This document shows positions 56,997 through 64,000 of a stretch of 64,000 nt of DNA, one piece after another. Within the stretch, counting starts at the first letter, position 1, and every line of letters begins with the position of its first letter. The notes under the pieces are model-generated. The model searched no databases. It saw only the letters and a list, made by a program, of their open reading frames with translations, and was not told the origin of the DNA. Origin of the DNA: Priestia endophytica DSM 13796 (GTDB lineage Bacteria > Bacillota > Bacilli > Bacillales > Bacillaceae_H); contig NZ_FOXX01000001.1 in the NCBI RefSeq assembly GCF_900115845.1, forward strand, positions 310,001 through 374,000, given 5' to 3'. The translations under genes and the position numbers were made by a program.

Positions 56997-58160
56997 CTAC
57001 TTCTTCACACTTCCATATTTTCCTCCTCCACCAGATACAAGATCAAGCTCGCCGCTTCGGGCTTTTAAAATAAGGTCAGCAAGGGCTGGCTTCACAACTT
57101 GTGAAAGTTCTTTTTCACTAGCATGATGTAAAATCCCCATCTCACTTCCGAACGCTGCTACTAGTTTTTCAAGCGTTTTCGGTCCAATACCTGGTAGAAA
57201 CTGTAGCGGTACTTGGTGTGTATAAGGGGGTCTCACAGGACTTTCTGAGCTGTCAGATAGCTCTTGCAACCTTTCATATACTCCCTTAATAAATGAATGA
57301 TGACCACAAAATACACAGTTTCCCTTTCCATCTTCTTCCCAGAGATGCAAACATTTTTCACAAACTGTATGATGATATTTTCCTAAGGCAGGATTTAATC
57401 CATAGTTATGAGCAATCTTTCGACCTTCTACTTTCTTCAACGCTTTTTCAAATTCTGCAAAAGTTCGATCTTTAAGGAACAACTCATTGTACTCCCTCGC
57501 AATTTTTCCAAGAGAATGCGCATCAGAGTTTGTTAAGAATGGATATTGATGAAGTTCTTTTACCGTATCTGCCATACGGGTATCAGAACTCAAGCCAAGT
57601 TCTACTGCATCAATTAAAGTTGGATCGAATACTTCCGTTAGCGAGCGCTGAACTCCTTTTCCAAACAAGCTTTTAAACGGAGTGAAAATATGAGCTGGAA
57701 TAAACAATCCTCCAAGAGTTTTAACTTTCTCTTGCACTACCTTCCCTTTTTCATAAAGTCGCTGAGTGCTTAATGTAATATTCTTCGTTCTTTCAGAAAG
57801 CCATGCTGAGAATTCGTGCATCTTTTGAAGCGTTGGCATAAAAGCAAGAACGTGAATTGGTCCATGGCAGTATTCATCATAGATTTCAAGCTCTGAGCCA
57901 AGTAATATAGTCAAACCACTCCCATAGACTCCACCTTCTTCATGTTCTATCATTTCTTCTCTTTCTAGCATCTCTTCTAATTCTGTAAGAACTTCTGGAA
58001 CATGACAATCGATGATGCCGATCAAATTTAGTCCTTTTTCGCTTTCCGCATGATGCAAGACATTTTGCAGCGTTAACGTGGGTGAAGCTGTAATCTTAAC
58101 AGGATGTCCTTCTCTTGTTCGCCCAAGATGAATATGTAAATCGGCAAAGTACTTGTTCAT
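56997..58160 (-). CDS. yqxK: EndoQ-type endonuclease (PHP domain, YqxK)
   Basis: A 387-residue protein with a PHP phosphoesterase domain beginning MNKYFADLHIHLGR (metal ligands DLHIH, 7-11), then a zinc-finger-like Cx2C...Cx2C segment (CEKCLHLWEEDGKGNCVFC, about 285), and a C-terminal helix-hairpin-helix (FLPGIGPKTLEKLV). This is the layout of endonuclease Q, which nicks DNA next to deaminated bases. ATG 58158-58160 follows GGAG at six bases; a TTG four codons upstream overlaps nudF. It is cotranscribed with nudF. Confidence 0.82.
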   Translation of the reverse strand: MNKYFADLHIHLGRTREGHPVKITASPTLTLQNVLHHAESEKGLNLIGIIDCHVPEVLTELEEMLEREEMIEHEEGGVYGSGLTILLGSELEIYDEYCHGPIHVLAFMPTLQKMHEFSAWLSERTKNITLSTQRLYEKGKVVQEKVKTLGGLFIPAHIFTPFKSLFGKGVQRSLTEVFDPTLIDAVELGLSSDTRMADTVKELHQYPFLTNSDAHSLGKIAREYNELFLKDRTFAEFEKALKKVEGRKIAHNYGLNPALGKYHHTVCEKCLHLWEEDGKGNCVFCGHHSFIKGVYERLQELSDSSESPVRPPYTHQVPLQFLPGIGPKTLEKLVAAFGSEMGILHHASEKELSQVVKPALADLILKARSGELDLVSGGGGKYGSVKK

Positions 58161-58161
58161 T

Positions 58162-58713
58162 TTACTCTCCAAGTACGCTTTTTAGCTGTAGATATTGAAC
58201 AGCATACGCTGTTTTAGCATCGTATATTTCTCCTGTTCCAATAAGGGCGATTGCTTCTTCAAGCGTTAGCTCTAACACGTCTAAAAATTCATCCTCATCA
58301 AGACTTGCTTGTTCTGTTACCTTTTTTAAATCCTCAGCAACGTAAAGATGTACAAGTTCATCTGCGAACCCTGGTGATGTATAAAAAGAGATTAGATGTG
58401 TAAGGTTGTCTGTTGTATATCCTGTTTCTTCTTCGAGTTCACGTTTTGCCGTTACATGCGGCTCTTCTCCTTTTTCAAGCTTTCCAGCTGGAATCTCCAC
58501 AAGAATTTTATCCATCGCTTTTCTATATTGACGAACCATAAGCAGTTTATTTTCATCTGTGAAGGCAATAAGCGCAACTGCTCCCGGATGTTTTACAATC
58601 TCACGTGTGCTTTTCTTTCCATTAGGAAGCTTTACTTCCTCTTCTAAAAGACTAATGACTCTTCCTTCAAAAATAGTTTTAGACTGTACCGTCTCTTCTC
58701 GTAAATGTTTCAA
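58162..58713 (-). CDS. nudF: ADP-ribose pyrophosphatase
   Basis: A 183-residue Nudix hydrolase splitting ADP-ribose into AMP and ribose-5-phosphate. The Nudix box GKLEKGEEPHVTAKRELEEE-TGY (about 77-99) is complete. The stop lies one base from the start of the EndoQ gene. It is divergent from mciZ. Confidence 0.92.
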   Translation of the reverse strand: MKHLREETVQSKTIFEGRVISLLEEEVKLPNGKKSTREIVKHPGAVALIAFTDENKLLMVRQYRKAMDKILVEIPAGKLEKGEEPHVTAKRELEEETGYTTDNLTHLISFYTSPGFADELVHLYVAEDLKKVTEQASLDEDEFLDVLELTLEEAIALIGTGEIYDAKTAYAVQYLQLKSVLGE

Positions 58714-58787
58714 AATGCTTCACCTCGTTCTAGTTTTTGATACTCGCTCATAAATTTTATCATATTAGAAAGAGGTGGGAAAATCAG

Positions 58788-58925
58788 GTGAAAGTGTATC
58801 GACTTGATCGCGGAATCGTTCTTGTCGGAAAAGCATGGGAAATTAGAGAGAAATTGAAGCAATATGAACGCGAATTTAAGCTTGTTAAAGATTGGGTGAA
58901 CAGTATTCCCTCATCAAAGCTATAG
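58788..58925 (+). CDS. mciZ: MciZ, mother-cell inhibitor of FtsZ
   Basis: A 45-residue peptide starting at a GTG (58788-58790) with AGAGGTGGG eight bases upstream. It reads MKVYRLDRGIVLVGKAWEIR then EKLKQYEREFKLVKDWVNS, nearly the same as B. subtilis MciZ (40 residues), which caps the minus end of FtsZ filaments in the mother cell and blocks Z-rings during sporulation. It has four to five extra C-terminal residues (IPSSKL). A longer ATG-started version (58737) exists but lacks a ribosome site. It lies between nudF and yqkF as in B. subtilis. Confidence 0.88.
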   Translation: MKVYRLDRGIVLVGKAWEIREKLKQYEREFKLVKDWVNSIPSSKL

Positions 58926-58936
58926 ATTTCTTTTTC

Positions 58937-58966
58937 GCTCGTTGACATACGTTGACGAGCCTTTTT
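58937..58966 (+). terminator. Terminator of mciZ
   Basis: A 6-bp stem (58937-58942 with 58955-58960) followed by CTTTTT. Confidence 0.65.
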
Positions 58967-59059
58967 ATTCACCTTTCTTGCAGATAAGGAAAGGATAGCG
59001 ATACAATAAGGAAGAAGGTGTTTTTATCATCAAGTGAACGGATACATATATATTAAAGA

Positions 59060-59079
59060 GAAAGAAAGAAAGAAAGAAA
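59060..59079 (+). repeat. (GAAA)5 tandem repeat upstream of yqkF
   Basis: Five exact copies of GAAA, plus a partial one, end at the putative ribosome site AAAGG of yqkF. Slippage here could change leader length. Confidence 0.9.
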
Positions 59080-59092
59080 GGAATGAATCGAA

Positions 59093-60013
59093 ATGAAAAA
59101 AAGAAGACTGGGACGTTCGGATTTGCATGTTAGTGTAATGGGACTTGGATGCATGTCGCTTGGTCAGGATAAAGAAAAAGCAAAATCTATTATTGATGAA
59201 GCGTTAGAACAAGGTGTTAACTACCTTGATACAGCTGATTTGTATGACTTCGGGACTAATGAAGAGCTTGTTGGTGAAGCAATTAAAGGAAGACGAAAAA
59301 ACCTTATTCTTGCTACAAAAGTTGGAAATAAGTTTGAAAAAGGAAAAGAAGGCTGGACATGGGACCCTTCTAAAGCACATATTAAAGAAAGTGTAAAGAA
59401 AAGCTTACAGCGTCTCCAAACAGATTATATTGATCTTTATCAGCTTCACGGAGGAACAATTGAAGATCCTATTGATGAAACAATTGAAGCTTTTGAAGAA
59501 CTCAAAAAAGAGGGCCTTATTCGAGAATACGGCATTTCCTCTATTCGTCCAAATGTGATTCGTGAATACGTAGAAAAATCGTCTATCGTAAGTGTAATGA
59601 TGCAATACAGCATACTAGATCGTCGTCCTGAAGAAAGCATAGAAGATTTACTTGCAGAGCACAACATTAGTATTGTTGCAAGAGGCCCTCTTGCTAAAGG
59701 TCTTCTTACAAGTCGAGGTACAGACCAGCTTCAGCGCAAATTTTATAATAAAGACTATTTGGACTATGAATACGAAGATCTTGAGAGTACTATTCTACAT
59801 CTAGCAAATGTCCGTCCAACTCACTCTCTTGAACAAACAGCCCTTCAATATTGCTTGCATAACAAAGCGGTTGCTTCTGTTATTGCAGGAGCAAGTTCTG
59901 TTGAACAAGTGCTTTCAAATACAACAGCTGCAGGTTCACTTCCATTGAAAGATTCAGAAGTTGAAGACATCAAACGTTTAACAAAAGCAAATCAATATGA
60001 AAGTCATCGCTAA
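59093..60013 (+). CDS. yqkF: Aldo/keto reductase YqkF
   Basis: A 306-residue NADPH-dependent oxidoreductase with a TIM-barrel fold. The catalytic tetrad is seen as D in LDTADLYDFG (Asp and Tyr), K in ILATKVGNKF, and H in LYQLHGG. Close to YqkF of B. subtilis. The ribosome site AAAGG is far (about 12 bases) from the ATG, so translation may be modest. A terminator follows. Confidence 0.9.
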   Translation: MKKRRLGRSDLHVSVMGLGCMSLGQDKEKAKSIIDEALEQGVNYLDTADLYDFGTNEELVGEAIKGRRKNLILATKVGNKFEKGKEGWTWDPSKAHIKESVKKSLQRLQTDYIDLYQLHGGTIEDPIDETIEAFEELKKEGLIREYGISSIRPNVIREYVEKSSIVSVMMQYSILDRRPEESIEDLLAEHNISIVARGPLAKGLLTSRGTDQLQRKFYNKDYLDYEYEDLESTILHLANVRPTHSLEQTALQYCLHNKAVASVIAGASSVEQVLSNTTAAGSLPLKDSEVEDIKRLTKANQYESHR

Positions 60014-60017
60014 TATA

Positions 60018-60047
60018 AAAAAGGAAGCTCTATAGAGCTTCCTTTTT
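60018..60047. terminator. Bidirectional terminator between yqkF and yqkE
   Basis: A 30-bp perfect palindrome (60018-60032 with 60033-60047) with A- and T-runs at its ends. Confidence 0.88.
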
Positions 60048-60267
60048 ATTTAAAATCTTTCCACTTTAAGTCACTTTCATTTAAAAGTTCATCAAAGGAT
60101 TTATTTTTCTCGCGTTGACGCTTTTCTTCAAGGCGACGTTCACGTTCTTCTTCCTGCCTTTTTTCTTCAGCTTTTTGAAGTGATTTCTTTTTCTCCTGCA
60201 GTTTTTTGAGCACGTCGCTTCCTAATCCATCTTTAAGATGAATTTCGTTTTCTCGCTGTTTTTTCAA
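60046..60267 (-). CDS. yqkE: YqkE family small coiled-coil protein (DUF3886)
   Basis: A 73-residue, highly charged helical protein (KKLQEKKKSLQKAEEKRQEEE...) of the DUF3886/YqkE family. The start is a TTG (60265-60267) with AGGAGG seven bases upstream; a longer frame from an ATG at 60321 lies before that site and is not likely. Function unknown. It sits downstream of the thiolase gene. Confidence 0.78.
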   Translation of the reverse strand: MKKQRENEIHLKDGLGSDVLKKLQEKKKSLQKAEEKRQEEERERRLEEKRQREKNKSFDELLNESDLKWKDFK

Positions 60268-60337
60268 GATGGTCCCTCCTCCTGTTTTAAAAATTATAAA
60301 ACGAAGAAAGTTCTCTTGCAACTACAGCACACTACCT

Positions 60338-61525
60338 TTATACGCGTTCAACTACCGTTGCTACGCCTTGACCTCCGCCAATACATAACGTTGCTAAACC
60401 TAGGTTTGCTTCACGCTTTGTCATTTCATGAATAAGGGACACTAGAATACGTGCACCACTTGCTCCAATTGGATGACCAAGTGAAATAGCTCCTCCATTT
60501 ACGTTTAGCTTTTCTTTATTGAAAGAAAGTTCACGATCCACAGCAATTGACTGTGCCGCAAACGCTTCGTTTGCTTCAATTAAATCAAATTGATCAAGTT
60601 CAAGTTCTGCTTTCTTTAGAACCTTTTGAACAGATGCAACAGGGCCAATTCCCATAATACTTGGATCTACGCCTGCGCTTGCATTTGCTTTAATGCGAAC
60701 AAGTGGCTGAAGACCAAGCTCATCTGCTTTCTCGCGACTCATTACAACAAGAGCTGCAGCTCCATCATTAATCCCTGATGCATTACCTGCTGTAACTGAT
60801 CCGTCTTTTTTGAAAGCTGGTCTTAATTTACCAAGACCTTCTGCAGTTGTTCCTTTACGAGGAAACTCATCTTCTGCAAATACGATAGGATCTCCTTTAC
60901 GCTGTGGAATTTCAACAGGCACAATTTCGTCTTTGAAACGACCTGAAGTAATAGCTTTTTCAGCTTTTTGCTGGCTGCTTGCTGCAAATTCGTCTTGCTC
61001 TTGTCTAGAAATTTCATACTTTTCGCACAAGTTTTCAGCTGTAACGCCCATATGATAATCGTTGAAAGCGCACCATAAACCGTCTGCAATCATGCTATCA
61101 ACAACTTTTTGATCTCCCATTTTGAATCCATTACGTGCATTTTTCAACAAATAAGGTGCTTGACTCATATTTTCCATTCCACCTGCAACAACGATTTCTG
61201 CATCTCCTGCAAAAATAGCCTGTGTTGCTAAGTGAACCGCTTTCAAACCTGAGCCACAAACTTTATTAATGGTAAGTGCTGCCACTTCTTGTGGAAGTCC
61301 TGCCTTTAGCGCAGCTTGACGTGCTGGGTTTTGCCCTAAGCCAGCTTGTAGTACGTTCCCCATGATAACTTCGTCTACATCTTCTGCTTTAACCCCTGCT
61401 TTTTGTAACGCTTCTTTAATCACAATACTTCCCAAAGTTGGAGCGGATACATTTTGTAAGCTCCCCCCGAATGTACCAATTGCTGTTCTTACTGCGCTTA
61501 CGATAACCACTTCTTGTTGAACCAT
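60338..61525 (-). CDS. Acetyl-CoA C-acetyltransferase (thiolase)
   Basis: A 395-residue thiolase that joins two acetyl-CoA into acetoacetyl-CoA or runs the reverse. Catalytic residues are C90 ([11 protein letters not shown]), H351 ([12 protein letters not shown]) and C381 (TLCIGGGQG); NGGAIS and EANEAFA are also present. Biosynthetic-type length. B. subtilis has its thiolases elsewhere, so this position is a local difference. Possible symbols are thlA or atoB; I leave it empty. Confidence 0.93.
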   Translation of the reverse strand: MVQQEVVIVSAVRTAIGTFGGSLQNVSAPTLGSIVIKEALQKAGVKAEDVDEVIMGNVLQAGLGQNPARQAALKAGLPQEVAALTINKVCGSGLKAVHLATQAIFAGDAEIVVAGGMENMSQAPYLLKNARNGFKMGDQKVVDSMIADGLWCAFNDYHMGVTAENLCEKYEISRQEQDEFAASSQQKAEKAITSGRFKDEIVPVEIPQRKGDPIVFAEDEFPRKGTTAEGLGKLRPAFKKDGSVTAGNASGINDGAAALVVMSREKADELGLQPLVRIKANASAGVDPSIMGIGPVASVQKVLKKAELELDQFDLIEANEAFAAQSIAVDRELSFNKEKLNVNGGAISLGHPIGASGARILVSLIHEMTKREANLGLATLCIGGGQGVATVVERV

Positions 61526-61573
61526 TACTCAACAACTCCTTATGTATTCTGTTTAATGCTGCACAAATAAAAT

Positions 61574-61602
61574 ATTCTACATTGTTCCCCTAAACCCTTC
61601 AA
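61574..61602 (-). promoter_or_regulatory. Sigma-A promoter of the thiolase gene
   Basis: Minus strand TTGAAG (61597-61602), 17-base spacer, TAGAAT (61574-61579), 49 bases before the ATG. Confidence 0.6.
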
Positions 61603-61733
61603 AATTTTTAAATTTTTTCAACTTTTTTGTTATTCTTTGTTTTTTTACTAATTTACTGCTGATACAAAGCGAAAAACGACTCTTTTCACTTTATGTTAAA
61701 ATAGACTATATTCTAGTTAAAGGAGCTTCTCTT

Positions 61734-62642
61734 ATGAAAAAAAGATGGATTGGTGCAGCTCTCGCACTTGCTTCCGCGGCAGGCGCTGGCGCATTTTTCA
61801 CAAACAAAGTAATGTACATAAAAAAGAAAACAGAAGAACAGATCCTCGAAAGTGAACAACGCTCAACTCATTTTTCTCGCGAAGAATATGAAGCGGTAGA
61901 GAAAGAACATTTTTCAGTTCCTTCTTCATTCGGATATGATATATATGGAACAATTATTGCCCCACATCCTGAAAATAAATTTATGATTTTCTGTCATGGC
62001 GTAACGGTGAATTCATTAACTTCGTTCAAATATATGAAGCTTTTTCTAAATGAAGGCTGGAACGTTGTTTCTTATGATCATCGAAGACACGGAAAATCAG
62101 GAGGAAAAACAACAAGCTATGGTTTCTATGAAAAACAAGATTTAAAAGCCGTAGTTGAGATGGTAAAAGCTAAATTTGGAGAATATATTAGACTCGGCGT
62201 ACATGGGGAATCGATGGGAGCCGTTACAACACTTTTATATGCATCTATGAAAGAAAGTAGAGCTGATTTCTATATTGCTGACTGTCCGTTCTCTGACTTT
62301 AAACAGCAGCTTGTTCATCGACTAAAAGAGGATTTTAAGCTTCCTCCATTTCCAATTATTCCACTTGCCAACTTTGTTCTAAAATGGCGAGATGGCTATC
62401 GTTTAACAGATATTTCACCGCTTAATGAGATCGAAAAAATAAAGGAACCTGTTTTATTTATTCATAGCGCAGAAGATACCTACATTCTGCCTCAAATGAC
62501 GAAAGAACTGTATCGAAAAAAACAAGGAGAAAAGATGCTATTTATTGCTTCCCACGGAACTCATGCTCGTTCCCTTGTAGACAACTATGAACACTATGAG
62601 GAAACAGTACGCTCTTTCTTAACTAAGTTTCATCTTCAGTAA
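61734..62642 (+). CDS. yqkD: Alpha/beta hydrolase YqkD
   Basis: A 302-residue alpha/beta hydrolase with an N-terminal membrane anchor (about 5-25). The oxyanion region is FCHGVTVNS, the nucleophile elbow VHGESMGAV (Ser about 162), an Asp in HSAEDTYI and the catalytic His in SHGTHARSL. Anchored, it likely works at the outer face of the membrane. Substrate unknown. Confidence 0.87.
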   Translation: MKKRWIGAALALASAAGAGAFFTNKVMYIKKKTEEQILESEQRSTHFSREEYEAVEKEHFSVPSSFGYDIYGTIIAPHPENKFMIFCHGVTVNSLTSFKYMKLFLNEGWNVVSYDHRRHGKSGGKTTSYGFYEKQDLKAVVEMVKAKFGEYIRLGVHGESMGAVTTLLYASMKESRADFYIADCPFSDFKQQLVHRLKEDFKLPPFPIIPLANFVLKWRDGYRLTDISPLNEIEKIKEPVLFIHSAEDTYILPQMTKELYRKKQGEKMLFIASHGTHARSLVDNYEHYEETVRSFLTKFHLQ

Positions 62643-62670
62643 AAAAAACACCTTCAAAAGGTGTTTTTTT
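62642..62670. terminator. Bidirectional terminator between yqkD and yqkB
   Basis: A 13-bp stem (62642-62654 with 62658-62670, loop CAA). Both convergent stop codons lie at its ends. Confidence 0.88.
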
Positions 62671-63001
62671 AGTTTATTGTTTTATCAATTAAGCTCATGC
62701 GTGCATTTAAAATTTGACCAGGACTCTTCAATGAAAAACAATGGGCAGATTCGACATAATCGATTTTTAATTCATCATCTAAAAAAACGTTTTTAGATGG
62801 TTCAACATATACTGGCCATGCGTTTGTTTCAATTTTTTCATCTGACTCAGACAGCTCTTTAACAAACCAAAGCACCGTAACACCGCACATTACGCATCCT
62901 GTATCTTCTGTATCGTATTTTAATTTTAGATTTTTCTCTCCAGCATTTGGATAAAGCTTTTCGATTTCCTGTGCTGCACGTTCTGAAAATGTAATGTTCA
63001 T
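62669..63001 (-). CDS. yqkB: YqkB, HesB/IscA-like protein
   Basis: A 110-residue protein of the Fe-S biosynthesis (HesB-like) superfamily starting MNITFSERAAQEIEKLYPN. It has DTGCVMCG with two cysteines, and a later C in SAHCFS, but lacks the classical CGCG of IscA, so its role in cluster carriage is uncertain. The start is the second ATG (62999-63001), eight bases after GAGGGG. Confidence 0.82.
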   Translation of the reverse strand: MNITFSERAAQEIEKLYPNAGEKNLKLKYDTEDTGCVMCGVTVLWFVKELSESDEKIETNAWPVYVEPSKNVFLDDELKIDYVESAHCFSLKSPGQILNARMSLIDKTIN

Positions 63002-63091
63002 TTCCATTTCCCCTCTCTTTTAAACATAGTATACTATATAGTACACTTTACCCTAATTTTAAGACTCCTATCAGGAAGGTAAGATTTCCCT

Positions 63092-63301
63092 ATGAATAGA
63101 AACTTTATAATAAAACTCATTCACTCAACACTTGCTCAATATGATTACATAGGAACGGAGCTTAATATTCCTCCTGAAGATCTTGATACGCTAATTTGTA
63201 AGTGTGAAAGAGAGCATTTAAAAGATTTAACACAGCCTTTATATGAAGTTGTTCATGATGCTGTATATAACTATTTAACAGAAGATGGTGAACCTTGGTA
63301 G
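63092..63301 (+). CDS. yqzH: YqzH family small protein
   Basis: A 69-residue mixed alpha protein (MNRNFIIKLIHSTLAQYDY...YLTEDGEPW) matching the YqzH family next to yqkB and yqjQ in Bacillus. GAAGGT lies before the ATG. It converges on yqjQ with a 2-base gap and no terminator between. Function unknown. Confidence 0.78.
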   Translation: MNRNFIIKLIHSTLAQYDYIGTELNIPPEDLDTLICKCEREHLKDLTQPLYEVVHDAVYNYLTEDGEPW

Positions 63302-63303
63302 AG

Positions 63304-64000
63304 CTATTTTTGTTTAAAAGCATTTCCGCCAAGTTTCTCGACAAGGCGTGGGAAAACTTGATAAAACGTGCTTCCCACATTCATCCAACTGGGCAAATTA
63401 ATTTCCCGCTTTTTTGTAAAAAGAGCTGAAACAGTTTTGCTTGCTACTTCTTTCGGGTCAAGCATAAACCGTTCTACGTTTTTCTGATATTGACCAGATT
63501 CATCTGCAACATCAAAGAAATTTGTTTTGATTGGACCAGGGTTGACAGCCGTTACAAAAATCCCTTCATCTTCTACTTCCATCCTTAAGCTGTTTGTAAA
63601 ACCAAGGACAGCATGTTTTGTTGCGGCATATCCGCTCGATTTCGGCGTTGCAATTTTAGCAGCTTGCGAAGCAATATTAACAATATGACCATGCTGACGT
63701 TCAATCATATGAGGAAGAACTGCTTTTGTGCAAGCAATAAGACCGAGAACGTTCACTTCAAACATGCCTTCAAAGTTTTCTATACTTCCTTCAACAGCAT
63801 ATTCAAACTTCCCGTATCCCGCATTATTAATAAGGACATCGATTGGTCCATGATGTTCGATAATGCTAGCAAACGTTTCTTTAATTGCCGAACGATCACT
63901 AACATCAAGCACAAGATAAGGTGCTTTAATTCCAAAATCATTGTCTATTTTTTCACTTATCCTTGCTAGACTTTCTTTACTGCGTGCAAGAAGAATTGGT
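63304..64000 (-). CDS. yqjQ: Short-chain dehydrogenase YqjQ, start beyond the window
   Basis: The frame is open to the right edge, so the first 30 or so residues including the TGxxxGIG cofactor motif are missing. The visible part begins PILLARSKESL, typical of strand 2 of classical SDRs (LxxR), then LDVSD, NNAGYG, the catalytic Ser in VNIASQAA, and Y-x3-K in SGYAATKHAV. The PGPIKTNF motif follows. An internal ATG/GTG start near 63912 would lose the cofactor site and is not right. Confidence 0.87.
   Translation of the reverse strand, partial: PILLARSKESLARISEKIDNDFGIKAPYLVLDVSDRSAIKETFASIIEHHGPIDVLINNAGYGKFEYAVEGSIENFEGMFEVNVLGLIACTKAVLPHMIERQHGHIVNIASQAAKIATPKSSGYAATKHAVLGFTNSLRMEVEDEGIFVTAVNPGPIKTNFFDVADESGQYQKNVERFMLDPKEVASKTVSALFTKKREINLPSWMNVGSTFYQVFPRLVEKLGGNAFKQK

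Noticed and set aside
60268-60321. Upstream ATG extension of yqkE
   Set aside because: The ribosome site AGGAGG lies downstream of that ATG and points to the TTG at 60267.

Overview
The window is a chromosomal segment of a low-GC, endospore-forming Bacillaceae bacterium (Bacillus/Priestia type). The protein sequences and the gene order follow the Bacillus subtilis yphA-to-yqjQ region closely. Nearly all genes lie on the minus strand. The exceptions are ypzI, an asparaginase gene, fer, a YjcZ-type micro-gene, ypuF, ypuA, mciZ, yqkF, yqkD and yqzH. I see no rRNA, tRNA, CRISPR array, insertion sequence or phage gene.

Layout, left to right. 1-5.1 kb: start of yphA, ypzI, type 2 IPP isomerase, S1-domain protein, acyltransferase, cmk, ypfB, and the c-di-GMP receptor ypfA/motI. 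5.1-8.4 kb: germination pair sleB-ypeB and prsW. 8.4-12.7 kb: asparaginase, ypdA, gudB, mecB. 12.8-13.7 kb: a MerR regulator with a cobalamin-binding half that carries the CarH/LitR residues. 13.8-18.4 kb: ypbG, ypbF, ypbD, recQ-type helicase, ypbB. 18.7-20.7 kb: ferredoxin, riboflavin transporter under an FMN riboswitch, M23/LysM hydrolase. 20.8-28.3 kb: sigX without an adjacent rsiX, resE-resD, resC-resB-resA, rluB. 28.4-32.7 kb: spmB-spmA-dacB, ypuI, scpB-scpA. 32.9-35.8 kb: YjcZ-type micro-protein, ypuF, an isolated ribT with no riboflavin genes beside it, ppiB, ypuA. 35.9-41.3 kb: a licBCAH-licR type beta-glucoside PTS block, set between two genes that are neighbours in B. subtilis. 41.4-56.9 kb: lysA, the spoVA operon, spoIIA operon with sigF, dacF, nucleoside catabolism (pdp, punA, drm), xerD, yqzK, fur, spoIIM. 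57-64 kb: EndoQ-type nuclease, nudF, mciZ, yqkF, yqkE, thiolase, yqkD, yqkB, yqzH and the start-less part of yqjQ at the right edge.

Functionally the window serves sporulation and germination (sigF control, SpoVA channel, PBPs, SpmAB, SpoIIM, MciZ, SleB/YpeB), respiratory control and cytochrome c maturation (Res), chromosome segregation and repair (ScpAB, XerD, RecQ, EndoQ), and metabolite salvage or transport. The most interesting items are the CarH/LitR-like photoreceptor candidate with repeat motifs at its own promoter, the lone sigX next to a wall hydrolase, the orphan ribT, and the GTG-start mciZ. I found no convincing wholly new multi-gene system.
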